Assembly (NCBI GenBank): GCA_044356555.1
Contig: JBIKWB010000009.1
Location: 1-64,000, forward strand
DNA: 64,000 nt
Direction: 5' to 3'
Origin: Tous-C4FEB sp044356555
GTDB lineage: Bacteria > Verrucomicrobiota > Verrucomicrobiia > Opitutales > Opitutaceae
The translations under genes and the position numbers were made by a program. The notes beneath the pieces were generated by a model. The model was not told where the DNA came from. It searched no databases and was given only the letters and a program-made list of their open reading frames with translations. Below, one piece after another: positions 15,399 through 25,272 of this stretch; positions within the stretch are counted from its first letter, which is position 1, and each line of letters begins with the position of its first letter.

Positions 15399-18257
15399 CT
15401 ATTTCTGCGCACGCCAGCGCGCCAATGCCGCTCCGGTCAACGACCGCGCGCATGCCTCGATCCCTTGTCGCGGACCCGCGTAGACCAGCTCGCCCCCGTC
15501 ACGCCCGCCGCCGGGGCCGAGATCGATCAGCCAGTCGGCGAGATGGATCACGTCGAGATTGTGCTCGATCACGATCACGGTGTTGCCCGCGTCGCGCAGT
15601 TTGAAGAGCAGGTCCATCAGTTTTTGGATATCCACCCAATGCAGCCCCGTCGTCGGCTCATCGAGGATGTAGAGCGTTGAGCCTTGCTGGCGCTTGCTGA
15701 GCTCCAGCGAGAGCTTGATCCGCTGGGCCTCGCCGCCGGAGAGCGTCGTCGAAGATTGCCCGAGGGTCAGATAGCCGAGCCCCACGGCATCGAGGGTCGC
15801 GAGTTTGTCCAGCACCCGCGGGATCGCGCGAAACAGCGTGATCGCCTCGCGCACCGTCATGGCGAGCACGTCGGCGATCGACTTGCCGTGAAACAGGATC
15901 TCCAACGTCTCCCGGTTAAACCGCTTCCCGCCGCAGCTCGGGCACGGCGCATAGGCATCGGCCATGAACTGCATATCGAGTTTGATCGCGCCGTCGCCTT
16001 GGCACCGCTCGCAACGCCCGCCGCGCACGTTGAAGGAAAACCGGCTCGCTTTGTAGCCGCGCACTTTTGCCAGCGGCACCATCGCAAAAAGATCGCGCAA
16101 CAACCCAAGCAGATCGATATAAGTCGCCGGATTCGACCGTGGGCTCCGACCGATCGGCTCTTGATCCACCTGCACCAATTTCTCGAAAAAATCCAAGTTC
16201 TCGATGTGCCGATGTTTTCCCGGCAGCCCCCGGGCACCGTTCAGTTTTTTCGCCGCGGCCATCGCCAGCACGTCGTTGACGAGCGTGCTCTTGCCCGAGC
16301 CCGAAACCCCCGTCACGCACGTCAACAATCCCACGGGGAACTGCGCGTCGACGCCTTTGAGATTGTGTTCCCGCGCCTCCCGCACGGTGAGCCAAGCCCC
16401 ATCGGGCTTCTTCACTTTCGCCGTCTTGGTCACCGCCATCGTGCCCGCCAGAAACGGCCCGGTCCGCGAGAGCGTCGGCGGTAGCGCCGCGCACTGCGCC
16501 GGCGTGCCTTGGAACAGCACCCGCCCGCCTTCGGTGCCCGCTTCGGGACCCAGTTCGATGATCTCATCGGCCGCACGCATCGTGTCTTCGTCATGCTCCA
16601 CCACGAGCACCGTGTTCCCGCGGTCACGCAGAGCGACCAGGGTCTCGATCAACTTTTGGTTGTCGTGGGCGTGCAGCCCGATGCTCGGCTCGTCGAGCAC
16701 GTAGATCACGCCGATCAGGCCCATTCCGAGCTGCGTTGCGAGCCGCACGCGCTGTGATTCGCCGCCGGAGAGCGTCGCGTAATCCCGTTCGAGGGTCAGA
16801 TACCCGAGACCCGTCTCCAACAAAAAGTGCAGCCGTTGCTCGATACCGATGACCACGTCGCCCAACGCCGGATTCTCGCGAAAGGCCGCGACCAGTTCCT
16901 GCGCAAACCCGTGGGCTTCGCCGATGTCGAGCGCCATAAATTCCGGGAACGTTTTGCCTGCCACCCGCACCGCACCGCTCCGCCCGTTCAGTCTCGCGCC
17001 ATGGCACTCGGGGCATTCCCCGCTCACCATAAACGTCGTGAGCCTCGCCCGGAAACCTTCGCTGTCGGTGTGCCGAAAACTATCCTCGAGATCCGCGATC
17101 ACGCCGGCAAACGGCATCGCCTTCGCTTCGCGCATCCGGCGCATTTTGAAGGCAAATTCGCGTTCGCCCGCCCCGTGCAAAATCGCATCACGGGTCTTCT
17201 GGGGCAGATCCTTCCACGGCGTATCGGCGTCGAAGGGCAACTGCTCGGCCAACTGCTTTAGCAAGGAGTTGTGCTTGATGATGAGATTTTTTCCGCCGAT
17301 CCGCCACGGCTTGAGCGCGCCGCCGCGCACCGATTTCTCAGGGTCGGCCACGATCAGCTCCGGCACGAACCGCAGCTTCCGGCCGAGCCCGCCGCAGGTC
17401 CCGCACGCCCCGTCGCTGTGATTGAATGAAAAATGGCGCGGCGTGAGTTTCTCGAAAACATCCCCGCAGATCTCGCACGCGAGCGACTGGCTGAGCGCGA
17501 CCTCGCGCCACGGCGCCTCGGCGGTTTTCTGCGCCAGCACGATCACCCGATCTTTTCCCTCGCGAAACGCCAACTCCAGCGAGTCTGCAAGCCGGCTGCG
17601 TTGGTCTACGCTCGCCACCAACCGGTCGATGACCAACTCCACCGTCAGCTCCTTCGTGCCCGCGCCGGGCGGGATCAGCTTGGGGTCGTCGAGATTCTTG
17701 ATCTCGCCGTTGAGCCGCACCCGTTGAAACCCCCGCAGCCGCACGCGCTGCAACTCATCGCGCAGCACACTCGGCTTCGCCCGCATGAAAGGCGCCAGCA
17801 GCACCACCCGTTCTCCGGCACATTCGGCCAGCACGCGCTTCACGTTGTCATCAAGCGAGCGCTGCACCACCCGCCCACCGTCCTTCGGGCAACGTTGTTC
17901 ACCCGCGAGTGCCCAGAGCAATTGCGCGTAGTCCGCGATCTCCGTGACCGTGGCGATCGTGCTGCGCGGCGAGCCTCCGCCCGTGCGTTGTTCGATCGCC
18001 AGCACCGGGGAAAGTCCGTGGATGAAATCGACGTCCGGCCGCTTGAGTTGATCCAGCACCTGCCGGGCCTGGGTCGAGAGGCTCTCCATGTATTTCCGGT
18101 AGCCCTCCGCGTAAATCGTGTCGAAGGCCAGCGAGGACTTGCCCGATCCGCTCGGCCCCGTGATCACGACTAGTTTTCCTCGGGGCACGCGCACGTCCAG
18201 GTTCTTCAAATTGTGCTCTCGGGCACCTTTGACGTGAATGTGGGTGGCAGCCTGCAT
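15399..18257 (-). CDS. uvrA: Excinuclease ABC subunit A
   Basis: A 952-residue UvrA, the damage-recognition ATPase of nucleotide excision repair. The two ABC modules have Walker A GPSGSGKSSLAFDT (K40) and GVSGSGKSTLVND, and signatures LSGGESQRVRLATQLG and LSGGEAQRIKLSLELS, each followed by a VLDEPSIGLH or ILDEPTTGLH Walker B. Zinc modules CEIC...CGTC and CERC...CPSC are intact. It probes DNA with UvrB before UvrC incision; uvrB is not in the window. ATG at 18257. No clear SOS box is visible in the 205-base divergent region before the DUF1302 gene. Confidence 0.98.
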   Translation of the reverse strand: MQAATHIHVKGAREHNLKNLDVRVPRGKLVVITGPSGSGKSSLAFDTIYAEGYRKYMESLSTQARQVLDQLKRPDVDFIHGLSPVLAIEQRTGGGSPRSTIATVTEIADYAQLLWALAGEQRCPKDGGRVVQRSLDDNVKRVLAECAGERVVLLAPFMRAKPSVLRDELQRVRLRGFQRVRLNGEIKNLDDPKLIPPGAGTKELTVELVIDRLVASVDQRSRLADSLELAFREGKDRVIVLAQKTAEAPWREVALSQSLACEICGDVFEKLTPRHFSFNHSDGACGTCGGLGRKLRFVPELIVADPEKSVRGGALKPWRIGGKNLIIKHNSLLKQLAEQLPFDADTPWKDLPQKTRDAILHGAGEREFAFKMRRMREAKAMPFAGVIADLEDSFRHTDSEGFRARLTTFMVSGECPECHGARLNGRSGAVRVAGKTFPEFMALDIGEAHGFAQELVAAFRENPALGDVVIGIEQRLHFLLETGLGYLTLERDYATLSGGESQRVRLATQLGMGLIGVIYVLDEPSIGLHAHDNQKLIETLVALRDRGNTVLVVEHDEDTMRAADEIIELGPEAGTEGGRVLFQGTPAQCAALPPTLSRTGPFLAGTMAVTKTAKVKKPDGAWLTVREAREHNLKGVDAQFPVGLLTCVTGVSGSGKSTLVNDVLAMAAAKKLNGARGLPGKHRHIENLDFFEKLVQVDQEPIGRSPRSNPATYIDLLGLLRDLFAMVPLAKVRGYKASRFSFNVRGGRCERCQGDGAIKLDMQFMADAYAPCPSCGGKRFNRETLEILFHGKSIADVLAMTVREAITLFRAIPRVLDKLATLDAVGLGYLTLGQSSTTLSGGEAQRIKLSLELSKRQQGSTLYILDEPTTGLHWVDIQKLMDLLFKLRDAGNTVIVIEHNLDVIHLADWLIDLGPGGGRDGGELVYAGPRQGIEACARSLTGAALARWRAQK

Positions 18258-18462
18258 GGCAGGCGCAGCTTACGCATCCCCGAGCGGCGTCAACGCCCTA
18301 AGCGTTTCTGCTCACGCCAAAAGTTAAATCCATGTGAATTCACTCTTGAAGCACACGGCGGCGGCGTTTTTGGTCGAAAGTTCATAAAACCCTCGTGTCC
18401 CTCGGTAAATGAGCGCTTCAGCTCTTCGTCCGAGTGGCCTTCAGCAGAACCCACCACCGATT

Positions 18463-20430
18463 ATGTCCTCACCGCACGTTCGTCATGCCCTGAAATCCCG
18501 TATTCTCGGCGCCCTGACCGCCGCTTTGGCTTCCGCCATGTTGGTCGCCCCCGCCTACGCCGCCCCGTTTTCTTACGGCGAACTTAAAGGCAGCTTCGAC
18601 TCCACGTTTTCGGTCGGCGCGCTTTACCGGCTCAACAACCCCAGCCCGACCTACTACGGCACCACCAACTCCTTTAACGGCGTCGCGGGCCTCCAGACCT
18701 CGGTCAACACCGACGACGGCAATCTCAATTACAAGAAGGGCACGGTCTCCCAGTTGCTCAAGGGCTCGCATGACCTCGAACTGCGCTACCGTAACTTCGG
18801 CGGCTTTGCCCGCGGCTACTACTTTCGCGATTTAAAAGCCGGCAACACCGCCCGCACCCCGCTCACCGACCAAGCCCAAGAGCGCGTCGAAAAAGGCGCC
18901 GAACTCCTCGATGCTTACGTCCTCGCGAAGTTCGATGCCGCCGATTCGATACCGGTCGATCTTCGCTTCGGCCGCCAAGTGCTCAGCCTCGGCGAAAGCA
19001 CCTTCATCCCCAACGGCATCAATATCATCAATCCCGTTGATCTCTCAAAATTGCGCGTTCCCGGCGCCGAGCTCAAAGAGGCGTTCCTCCCCGTCAATAT
19101 GCTCAAGGCCTCGATCGGCCTGACGCAGAATCTCACCATCGAGCCGTTTTGGTTGCTCGAGTTTCGCCGCAACGAGATCGAGCCCGCCGGCACCTATTTC
19201 TCGACCAACGATTTCGCCAGCCGCGGCGGCAAGAACGTATTCCTTGGCTTCGGCAGCCTCGCTGACAACGGCACCTTGGGCGGCATCCCCCGCGACCTCG
19301 ATCGCGAAGGCGGCAACTTCAATCAATACGGCGTCGCCGCCCGCTACACGGCCGCCGCCCTCAACGACACCGACCTCGGCTTCTACTACGCGAAGTATCA
19401 CAGCCGCTCACCGTTGATCAGCTCCCGCACCCCCACCGCCCCGATCAACACCGACCTGACCGGCCCCTTGACGGCCGTCTTTATCCGCTCGGGCCTGCCG
19501 GCCGCCACCGCCGCCGCTCAAGCCTCCGGCATCTTCCAACTCATCGTTCTCTCGCAGACGAATCCCGCCGCGCTCACCCCGGTGCAGATTGCCACCCTTC
19601 AAGCCGCGCAAACTCAGGCCGCCATCAATGGTGCCCGCTCCATCGCTCTCCTCACCGCCGCCGCCACCGGCCGCTACTTCATCGAGTATCCCGAAGGCGT
19701 CGATCTGTTCGGCGTGAGCTTCAATACCGCTCTCGGCAAGACCGGCATCTCCTGGCAGGGCGAGTTTTCTTACAAAAAAGACCAGCCCCTTCAAATCGAC
19801 GACGTTGAACTGCTCTTCGCGACCCTCTCCTCGCTCAATCCGGCCTTCGGCGCCAACAACCAAATTGGCAACTACCTTGGCCAACTCGGCCGCGAGCTCT
19901 CGGGCTTCCGCCGTCACAATGTCTCCACCGCTCAGACCACCCTGACCAAAGTCTTCGGCCCCCTCCTCGGTTCGCAGCAATTCACCCTCCTCGGTGAAGT
20001 GGGCGGCGTCTGGGCCGACCTGCCTTCGAAGGATTTTCTGCGCTACGACGGCCCCGGCACCTTCACCAGCGCCAATGCTGCCACCATGATCAACACCGGT
20101 AACGGCGCCTTCCCGCCCACTCCTTCGTCCGCCTTTGCCGATGAATTCTCCTGGGGCTATCAGGTCGCCGGCCGCCTCGATTACACCAACGTCTTTGCCA
20201 ACGTGAACATTTCGCCGTCTCTCGCGTTCACCCACGACGTGAGCGGAAACACACCGCTCCCGCTCGGCAACTACGTCGCCAAGCGCAAGAGCGTGAATCT
20301 CGGCGTCGAGTTCACTTACCAACAAAAATGGTCCCTCGAGCTTCGCTACGTGAACTTCTTCGACGGCGACCGCTACAACCTCCTCGCTGACCGCGACTAC
20401 GTTTCCACCACCCTCCGCTACTCTTTCTAA
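18463..20430 (+). CDS. DUF1302 family outer-membrane protein
   Basis: A 655-residue exported protein. A signal peptide ends near residue 33 (SAMLVAPAYA|A). The mature part starts with FSYGELKGSFDSTFSVGALYR and ends in a beta-strand with terminal Phe (YVSTTLRYSF), the hallmark of an outer-membrane barrel; DLRFGRQVLSLGESTF matches DUF1302. In proteobacteria DUF1302 genes sit next to DUF1329 and MMPL genes, as here. Substrate is unknown; a porin-like route for hydrophobic molecules is an inference. The ATG at 18463 begins the signal sequence; an earlier ATG at 18409 lacks it. A GC hairpin follows the stop. Confidence 0.85.
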   Translation: MSSPHVRHALKSRILGALTAALASAMLVAPAYAAPFSYGELKGSFDSTFSVGALYRLNNPSPTYYGTTNSFNGVAGLQTSVNTDDGNLNYKKGTVSQLLKGSHDLELRYRNFGGFARGYYFRDLKAGNTARTPLTDQAQERVEKGAELLDAYVLAKFDAADSIPVDLRFGRQVLSLGESTFIPNGINIINPVDLSKLRVPGAELKEAFLPVNMLKASIGLTQNLTIEPFWLLEFRRNEIEPAGTYFSTNDFASRGGKNVFLGFGSLADNGTLGGIPRDLDREGGNFNQYGVAARYTAAALNDTDLGFYYAKYHSRSPLISSRTPTAPINTDLTGPLTAVFIRSGLPAATAAAQASGIFQLIVLSQTNPAALTPVQIATLQAAQTQAAINGARSIALLTAAATGRYFIEYPEGVDLFGVSFNTALGKTGISWQGEFSYKKDQPLQIDDVELLFATLSSLNPAFGANNQIGNYLGQLGRELSGFRRHNVSTAQTTLTKVFGPLLGSQQFTLLGEVGGVWADLPSKDFLRYDGPGTFTSANAATMINTGNGAFPPTPSSAFADEFSWGYQVAGRLDYTNVFANVNISPSLAFTHDVSGNTPLPLGNYVAKRKSVNLGVEFTYQQKWSLELRYVNFFDGDRYNLLADRDYVSTTLRYSF

Positions 20431-20435
20431 AAAGC

Positions 20436-20458
20436 AGGGCGGGGCTCCGACCCGCCCT
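20436..20458 (+). repeat. Intergenic GC hairpin repeat, copy 1
   Basis: AGGGCGGG-GCTCCGA-CCCGCCCT is an 8-bp perfect stem immediately after the DUF1302 stop. It shares CTCCGACCCGCCCT exactly with the hairpin after the next gene (21869-21892). No T-run follows, so it is a REP-like dispersed palindrome or an mRNA 3'-end stabiliser. Confidence 0.65.
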
Positions 20459-20500
20459 CGACGACCACGCCCCCTCCTTTCTTTGGCCGACCCGCTCTTC

Positions 20501-21862
20501 ATGAAAACACTCTCTCGCTCGATCCTTCTCTCCTGCTCCCTCCTCGCCGTCGCCGCCACGACCGCTCACGCCGCCGTCTCCGCCGCCGAAGCCGCCCGCC
20601 TCGGCGCCGATCTGACGCCCCTCGGCGCAGAAACCGCCGGCAACGCCGCCGGTACGATCCCAAAGTGGAACGGCGGGATTCTCACCCCTCCCGCCGGCTA
20701 CAAGGTCGGCGATCATCACCCCGATCCGTTCGCCTCCGATCAACCGCGGTTTACGATCACACCCTCAAACTTCACCCAACACGAAGCCCAACTCACCGCT
20801 GGCTCCGTCGCGCTGCTGAAGGCCTACCCGAGCTATAAACTCATCGTTTATCCCACCCGCCGCAGCGTTTCCAATCCCCAGCGGATCTACGACGCGACGA
20901 AGGCCAACGCCACCACCGCCGTCCTCGCCAATAACGGCAACTCCTTCGAAAACGCCAACGTCGGCGTGCCCTTCCCAATCCCTTCTCAAGGCCTCGAGGT
21001 CATGTGGAACCATCTCACCCGCTACCGGGGCATCGCCGCCACCCGCAACATCGGCCAAGCCGCTCCCACCCGCGGCGGCAGCTACACTCTCGTCCAATTC
21101 GAGGATGAGTTTCTCTTCAACTACGCCCGTCCCGGACTCACTTCCGCCCAGCTCGAGAACATTCTCGTTTACTACAAACAAGCCGTCGTAGCTCCCGCCC
21201 GTCAGGCCGGTACCATCCTCCTCGCCCACGAGACGCTCGACCAAGTGAAAGAGAAGCGGAACGCCTGGGTCTACAACACCGGCCAACGCCGCGTGCGCCG
21301 CGCTCCCGACGTCGCCTACGACAATCCCGGCACCGCCGCCGACGGTATGCGTACCAGCGACCAGTTCGACATGTATAACGGTGCCCCCGACCGCTACGAC
21401 TGGAAGCTCGTCGGCAAAAAGGAAATGATCGTCCCCTACAATTCCTACAAGTTGCACAGCAACGCGGTGAAGGTCTCCGACATCCTGAAACCCCTTCACA
21501 TCAACCAAGACCTCGCCCGCTACGAACTTCACCGCGTCTGGGTCGTCGAGGCCACGCTCAAGCCCGGCACTTCCCACATCTACAAACGCCGCACGTTCTA
21601 CGTCGACGAAGACAGCTGGCAGATTCTCGCCGTCGACCAATATGATTCCCGCGACCAGATGTGGCGCGTATCCGAGGCTCATTGCATCAATTATTACGAT
21701 GCGCAGACGTTCTGGAGTACCCTCGAAGCCCACACCGACCTCGTCGCCGGCCGCTACCTCGTCGTCGGCTTGGACAACGAAAACAAAATGTACGATTTCA
21801 GCGTGAAGCGCACGCCGGCCGACTACACCCCTGACGCCCTCCGCCGCGACGGCGTCCGTTAA
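20501..21862 (+). CDS. DUF1329 family periplasmic/outer-membrane-associated protein
   Basis: A 453-residue exported protein with a signal peptide cleaved near residue 24 (LLAVAATTAHA|A). DUF1329 features include LTPLGAETAGNAAGTIPKWNGGI, the LTAGSVALLKAYPSYKLIVYPTRR region, YDWKLVGKKEMIVPYNSYKLHS, ARYELHRVWVVEATLKPG, and RTFYVDEDSWQILAVDQYDSR. The second half resembles the lipoprotein-sorting (LolA/LolB-like) fold, suggesting binding of a hydrophobic ligand; this is inference. It follows the DUF1302 gene by 70 bases and precedes a beta-propeller and an MMPL pump. Confidence 0.88.
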   Translation: MKTLSRSILLSCSLLAVAATTAHAAVSAAEAARLGADLTPLGAETAGNAAGTIPKWNGGILTPPAGYKVGDHHPDPFASDQPRFTITPSNFTQHEAQLTAGSVALLKAYPSYKLIVYPTRRSVSNPQRIYDATKANATTAVLANNGNSFENANVGVPFPIPSQGLEVMWNHLTRYRGIAATRNIGQAAPTRGGSYTLVQFEDEFLFNYARPGLTSAQLENILVYYKQAVVAPARQAGTILLAHETLDQVKEKRNAWVYNTGQRRVRRAPDVAYDNPGTAADGMRTSDQFDMYNGAPDRYDWKLVGKKEMIVPYNSYKLHSNAVKVSDILKPLHINQDLARYELHRVWVVEATLKPGTSHIYKRRTFYVDEDSWQILAVDQYDSRDQMWRVSEAHCINYYDAQTFWSTLEAHTDLVAGRYLVVGLDNENKMYDFSVKRTPADYTPDALRRDGVR

Positions 21863-21868
21863 GAAAGT

Positions 21869-21892
21869 AGGGCGAGGTCTCCGACCCGCCCT
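21869..21892 (+). repeat. Intergenic GC hairpin repeat, copy 2
   Basis: AGGGCGAGGT-CTCCG-ACCCGCCCT, an imperfect stem just after the DUF1329 stop, shares 14 identical bases with copy 1 at 20445-20458. Confidence 0.6.
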
Positions 21893-21927
21893 CCGCGCAC
21901 AATGCCCCCGCGCCCTAGTCTCCGGAT

Positions 21928-21954
21928 AAGCCCGATGTCCCCATCGGGCTTTTT
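21928..21954 (+). terminator. Terminator-like hairpin containing a start codon
   Basis: AAGCCCGAT-GTCCCC-ATCGGGCTT is a 9-bp perfect stem followed by TTTC. It has the form of an intrinsic terminator or attenuator after the DUF1329 gene. The preferred ATG of the YCF48-like gene (21935) lies across the stem-loop boundary, so the hairpin also encodes the first codons of that protein. Confidence 0.55.
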
Positions 21955-22888
21955 CGTTGTCTCCCTCCTCGTCGCTTTAGTTTCCACCCCGCTGCGCGCC
22001 TCCATCCCGCCCACATCAGCCCCGAGGATGCTGCTTCTGGCCGGCACCAACGCCGGCCCGACCTCAGTCCTCGCCGTCGGCGAACGCGCCACTATCCTCC
22101 GCTCCACCGATTCCTCGGGTACGTGGCGCCCGGCCGCCGTTCCCGCCAACTTCTCCGCGACGCTCACCGGCATCACCGTCGCCCCCGACGCTCTAACCGG
22201 TTGGGCCGTTGGCCACGACGCGCTTATCCTCGCCACCTCAGACGCCGGCCTCACCTGGCGGAAATCGTGGCAAGGCGACGACCTCACCTCCTCGTTCCTC
22301 GACGTCCTCGCCCTCGATGACCGCCACGTCATCGCCATCGGCGCCAACGGCCTTTGCTTGGAAACCCGCGACGCCGGCGCCACGTGGCAACGTCGCAAAC
22401 TCATCGACGACGATCTCCACCTCAACCGTCTCACCCGCGGCCCCACCGGCACTCTCTACATCGCCGGCGAACGCGGCACGTTGCTCCGGTCCATCGACTC
22501 CGGTGCTACGTGGCAATCCATCGAATCGCCCTACGACGGCTCCTTTTACGGCATCATCCCGCTCGGCCCGACCACTCTCGTCGCCCATGGTCTGCGCGGC
22601 CGGATCTACCGCTCGGCCGACGACGGCCGCGTTTGGGAACTCGTCCCGCTCGCCGACCGCGTTCTGCTGGCCGCCGCCATTAAGCTCAAAAACAACCGGC
22701 TCCTCTTTGCCGGCCAAGCGCGCGCCTTTTTTACGAGTCGGGACGGCGCGCGCTCCGTCACGCCGCTCGGTGTTCCTTTCACCTCCGCCGTCGCCGCCCT
22801 GCTGGAGTTGCCCGACGGTCGCATCCTCGCCCTAGGCGAAGGCGGCGCCACTCCCTTCGACGCGCCCGCCCCTCCCGCCACGCCATGA
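21935..22888 (+). CDS. YCF48-like beta-propeller protein
   Basis: A 317-residue exported protein. A signal peptide (FFVVSLLVALVSTPLRA) is followed by repeated propeller strands with the BNR/YCF48 motif: STDSSGTW, TSDAGLTW, TRDAGATW, SIDSGATW and SADDGRVW at roughly 40-residue spacing. YCF48 aids photosystem II assembly in plants; the bacterial relatives beside MMPL genes have no known enzymatic role and may be periplasmic scaffolds for the pump. The stop overlaps the next start by four bases (ATGA), so translation is coupled. The start lies in a terminator-like hairpin; a GTG or later ATG could instead be used. Confidence 0.82.
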   Translation: MSPSGFFVVSLLVALVSTPLRASIPPTSAPRMLLLAGTNAGPTSVLAVGERATILRSTDSSGTWRPAAVPANFSATLTGITVAPDALTGWAVGHDALILATSDAGLTWRKSWQGDDLTSSFLDVLALDDRHVIAIGANGLCLETRDAGATWQRRKLIDDDLHLNRLTRGPTGTLYIAGERGTLLRSIDSGATWQSIESPYDGSFYGIIPLGPTTLVAHGLRGRIYRSADDGRVWELVPLADRVLLAAAIKLKNNRLLFAGQARAFFTSRDGARSVTPLGVPFTSAVAALLELPDGRILALGEGGATPFDAPAPPATP

Positions 22889-25227
22889 TCGAACGTTTCG
22901 CCACTTGGCTCTTTCGCTGGCGCACGCCCTTGCTCATCGGCTTTGCGCTGCTCACCGGCGTGATGGCGTGGTTCGCCGCCCAACTTCGCGTCGATGCGAG
23001 TTTCAACAAATCGCTTCCGCTGGACCACCCCTACATCCGCACGTTCACCAAACATCAGGCCGAGTTCGGCGGCGCCAACCGCGTGCTGATCGCCCTCGTG
23101 CCGGCCAAAGGCGATATCTTTACCCCCGAGTTCTTCGCCACGCTGAAGACAGTCACTGACGAAGCCTACTACGTCCCCGGCGTCGACCGCGCCCAGGTCC
23201 AGTCGCTCTTCACGCCCAACGTCCGCTTCATCGAAGTGGTCGAAGACGGTTTCGCCGGCGGCAACGTCATCCCTGCCGACTACACCCCGACCGCCGACGG
23301 CTTCGCCAAAGTCCGCGAAAACATCATCAAGTCGGGAAAACTCGGCCAACTCGTCGCTAACGATTTCACCGGAGCCATCGTCTCCGCCTCGCTCCTCGAA
23401 ATTGACCCCGCCACCGGTGAAAAACTCGACTACATCAAAGTCTCCGCCGCTCTCGAAAAAATCCGGGACCGGGTCACCGCCGATTCCAAGGGAACCGTTT
23501 CCGCCCATATCATCGGTTTCGCCAAAGTCATCGGCGACATCTCCGACGGCGCCCGCGGCGTCATCACACTCTTTGGCATTTCCATCATCGTGACCGCGCT
23601 CCTCGTCTGGCATTACGCCGGCCGCTGGAAACTCGCCCTCGCCCCCGTCCTTTGCTCGCTCATCGCCGTCATCTGGCAACTCGGCGCTCTCACCGCTCTT
23701 GGCTACGGCGTCGATCCGTTTTCCATTCTCGTGCCGTTTCTCGTCTTTGCCATCGGCGTCAGCCACGGCGTCCAGAAAATCTGCACGTTTCGCAACGAGA
23801 TCTTTCTCGGCCACGACGGACCCACCGCCGCCCGCAATGCTTTCATCGGCCTCATCGTCCCCGGCATGGTCGCACTGGCAACCGATACCATCGGCTTCCT
23901 CACGATGCTCGTCATCAAGATCGAGACGATCCACGAGCTCGCCATCACCGCCAGCCTCGGCGTCGGCGTCATCATCATCACCAACTTTTTCCTTCTCCCC
24001 ATTCTGCTTTCGTATCTTCGCCTGCCGAAAAGCTACGCCGACTGGGTCACCCGCCGCCGGGCGCGCACCGACCGTTTTTGGACTTGGCTTGCCCGCAGTC
24101 TGCGCCCCCGACGCTCCATCGCCATCACCGTGGGCTGCCTCGCTCTCGGCGTCTGGGCTTGGTTCAAAGCCGGCGAGATCCGCATCGGCGACACCCATGC
24201 CGGCGTCCCCGAACTCCGTCAGGATTCCCGTTACAACCAGGACAGCCGGCTCATCACGGAAAAGTTCAGCATCGGCGTGGATATCCTCTCCGTCATCGTC
24301 GAGACCATCCCCAACGGTTGCGTCGATCACGAAGTCGTCACCCTGATGGACAAATTTGAGGGCCACATGCGAGAGGTCCCCGGTGTCCAATCGGTCGTCT
24401 CGCTCACCACGGCGGCAAAGACCATCAACTCCGGCTTCAACGAAGGCTCGCTCAAATGGCGCATTTTGCCCCGCCAGTCCCAGACGCTCGCGCAGTCCGT
24501 CTCACCCATCGAGACCGCCACCGGCCTCCTCAACGCCGATGCCTCGGTGATGCCCGTCCTCGTCTTTCTCTCGGACCACAAAGCTGAAACGCTCCAAGCC
24601 GTCACCGATGCGGTGAAAAAATTCGCGGCCGAGAACCTTTCGCCCAAAGCCAGCTTTCTTCTCGCCAGCGGCAACGCCGGCGTGATGGCCGCGACCAACG
24701 AGGTCGTCGCCGCCGCCGAGCGGCCTATTCTCTACTGGGTTTTCGGCGCCGTGATCGCGCTCTGCCTGATTACCTTCCGCTCCCTCCGCGCCACGCTCTG
24801 CATCATCGTCCCTCTCGCGATCGTCAGCTACCTCGCCTATGTGGTCATGGTCTACTTGGACATTGGGCTCAAAACGTCGACCCTTCCGGTCGTCGCCCTC
24901 GGCGTCGGCATCGGCGTTGACTACGGCATCTATCTTTTCGCCCGGCTCGAGTCCGCGCTGAAAAACGGCGAGGGTTTCGAAGATGCGATGATCATCGCCT
25001 ACAAAGATACCGGGGCCGCCATCGTCTTCACCGGCCTCACCCTCGCGGTCGGCGTAAGCCTGTGGGTCTTCTCCGATCTGAAATTCCAAGCCGATATGGG
25101 AATCCTCCTCACCTTCATGTTCGTCGTGAATATGGTGGGCGCCATCATCCTCCTCCCCGCGATGGCCCGATGGTTCTGGCGCCATAACCACGGCCCCACC
25201 GTCGCCCCTTCTTCAATGCGCAAGTAA
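22885..25227 (+). CDS. MMPL/RND family transporter
   Basis: A 780-residue inner-membrane protein with two repeats, each made of one helix, a large periplasmic domain and a five-helix bundle. The first bundle starts near residue 225 (GVITLFGISIIVTALLVWHY) and contains GVSHGVQKI; the second starts near residue 610 (WVFGAVIALCLITFRS) and contains GVGIGVDYGIYLFAR, the Asp-bearing proton-relay helix of RND proteins. MMPL members export or import lipids and other hydrophobic compounds. Four-base overlap with the propeller gene, and the DUF1302/DUF1329 genes upstream, suggest one trans-envelope system. No TolC or membrane-fusion partner is present. Confidence 0.92.
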   Translation: MIERFATWLFRWRTPLLIGFALLTGVMAWFAAQLRVDASFNKSLPLDHPYIRTFTKHQAEFGGANRVLIALVPAKGDIFTPEFFATLKTVTDEAYYVPGVDRAQVQSLFTPNVRFIEVVEDGFAGGNVIPADYTPTADGFAKVRENIIKSGKLGQLVANDFTGAIVSASLLEIDPATGEKLDYIKVSAALEKIRDRVTADSKGTVSAHIIGFAKVIGDISDGARGVITLFGISIIVTALLVWHYAGRWKLALAPVLCSLIAVIWQLGALTALGYGVDPFSILVPFLVFAIGVSHGVQKICTFRNEIFLGHDGPTAARNAFIGLIVPGMVALATDTIGFLTMLVIKIETIHELAITASLGVGVIIITNFFLLPILLSYLRLPKSYADWVTRRRARTDRFWTWLARSLRPRRSIAITVGCLALGVWAWFKAGEIRIGDTHAGVPELRQDSRYNQDSRLITEKFSIGVDILSVIVETIPNGCVDHEVVTLMDKFEGHMREVPGVQSVVSLTTAAKTINSGFNEGSLKWRILPRQSQTLAQSVSPIETATGLLNADASVMPVLVFLSDHKAETLQAVTDAVKKFAAENLSPKASFLLASGNAGVMAATNEVVAAAERPILYWVFGAVIALCLITFRSLRATLCIIVPLAIVSYLAYVVMVYLDIGLKTSTLPVVALGVGIGVDYGIYLFARLESALKNGEGFEDAMIIAYKDTGAAIVFTGLTLAVGVSLWVFSDLKFQADMGILLTFMFVVNMVGAIILLPAMARWFWRHNHGPTVAPSSMRK

Positions 25228-25272
25228 CCCGGCGCCCTGAGCCGTCCGATTACACTCACGCCCGCCTCGATC

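Noticed and set aside
22606..24390. A 594-codon antisense frame over the YCF48 and MMPL genes, rich in Asp, Gly and Glu
   Set aside because: The composition is the mirror of GC-rich membrane-protein codons; the sense genes have clear domains.
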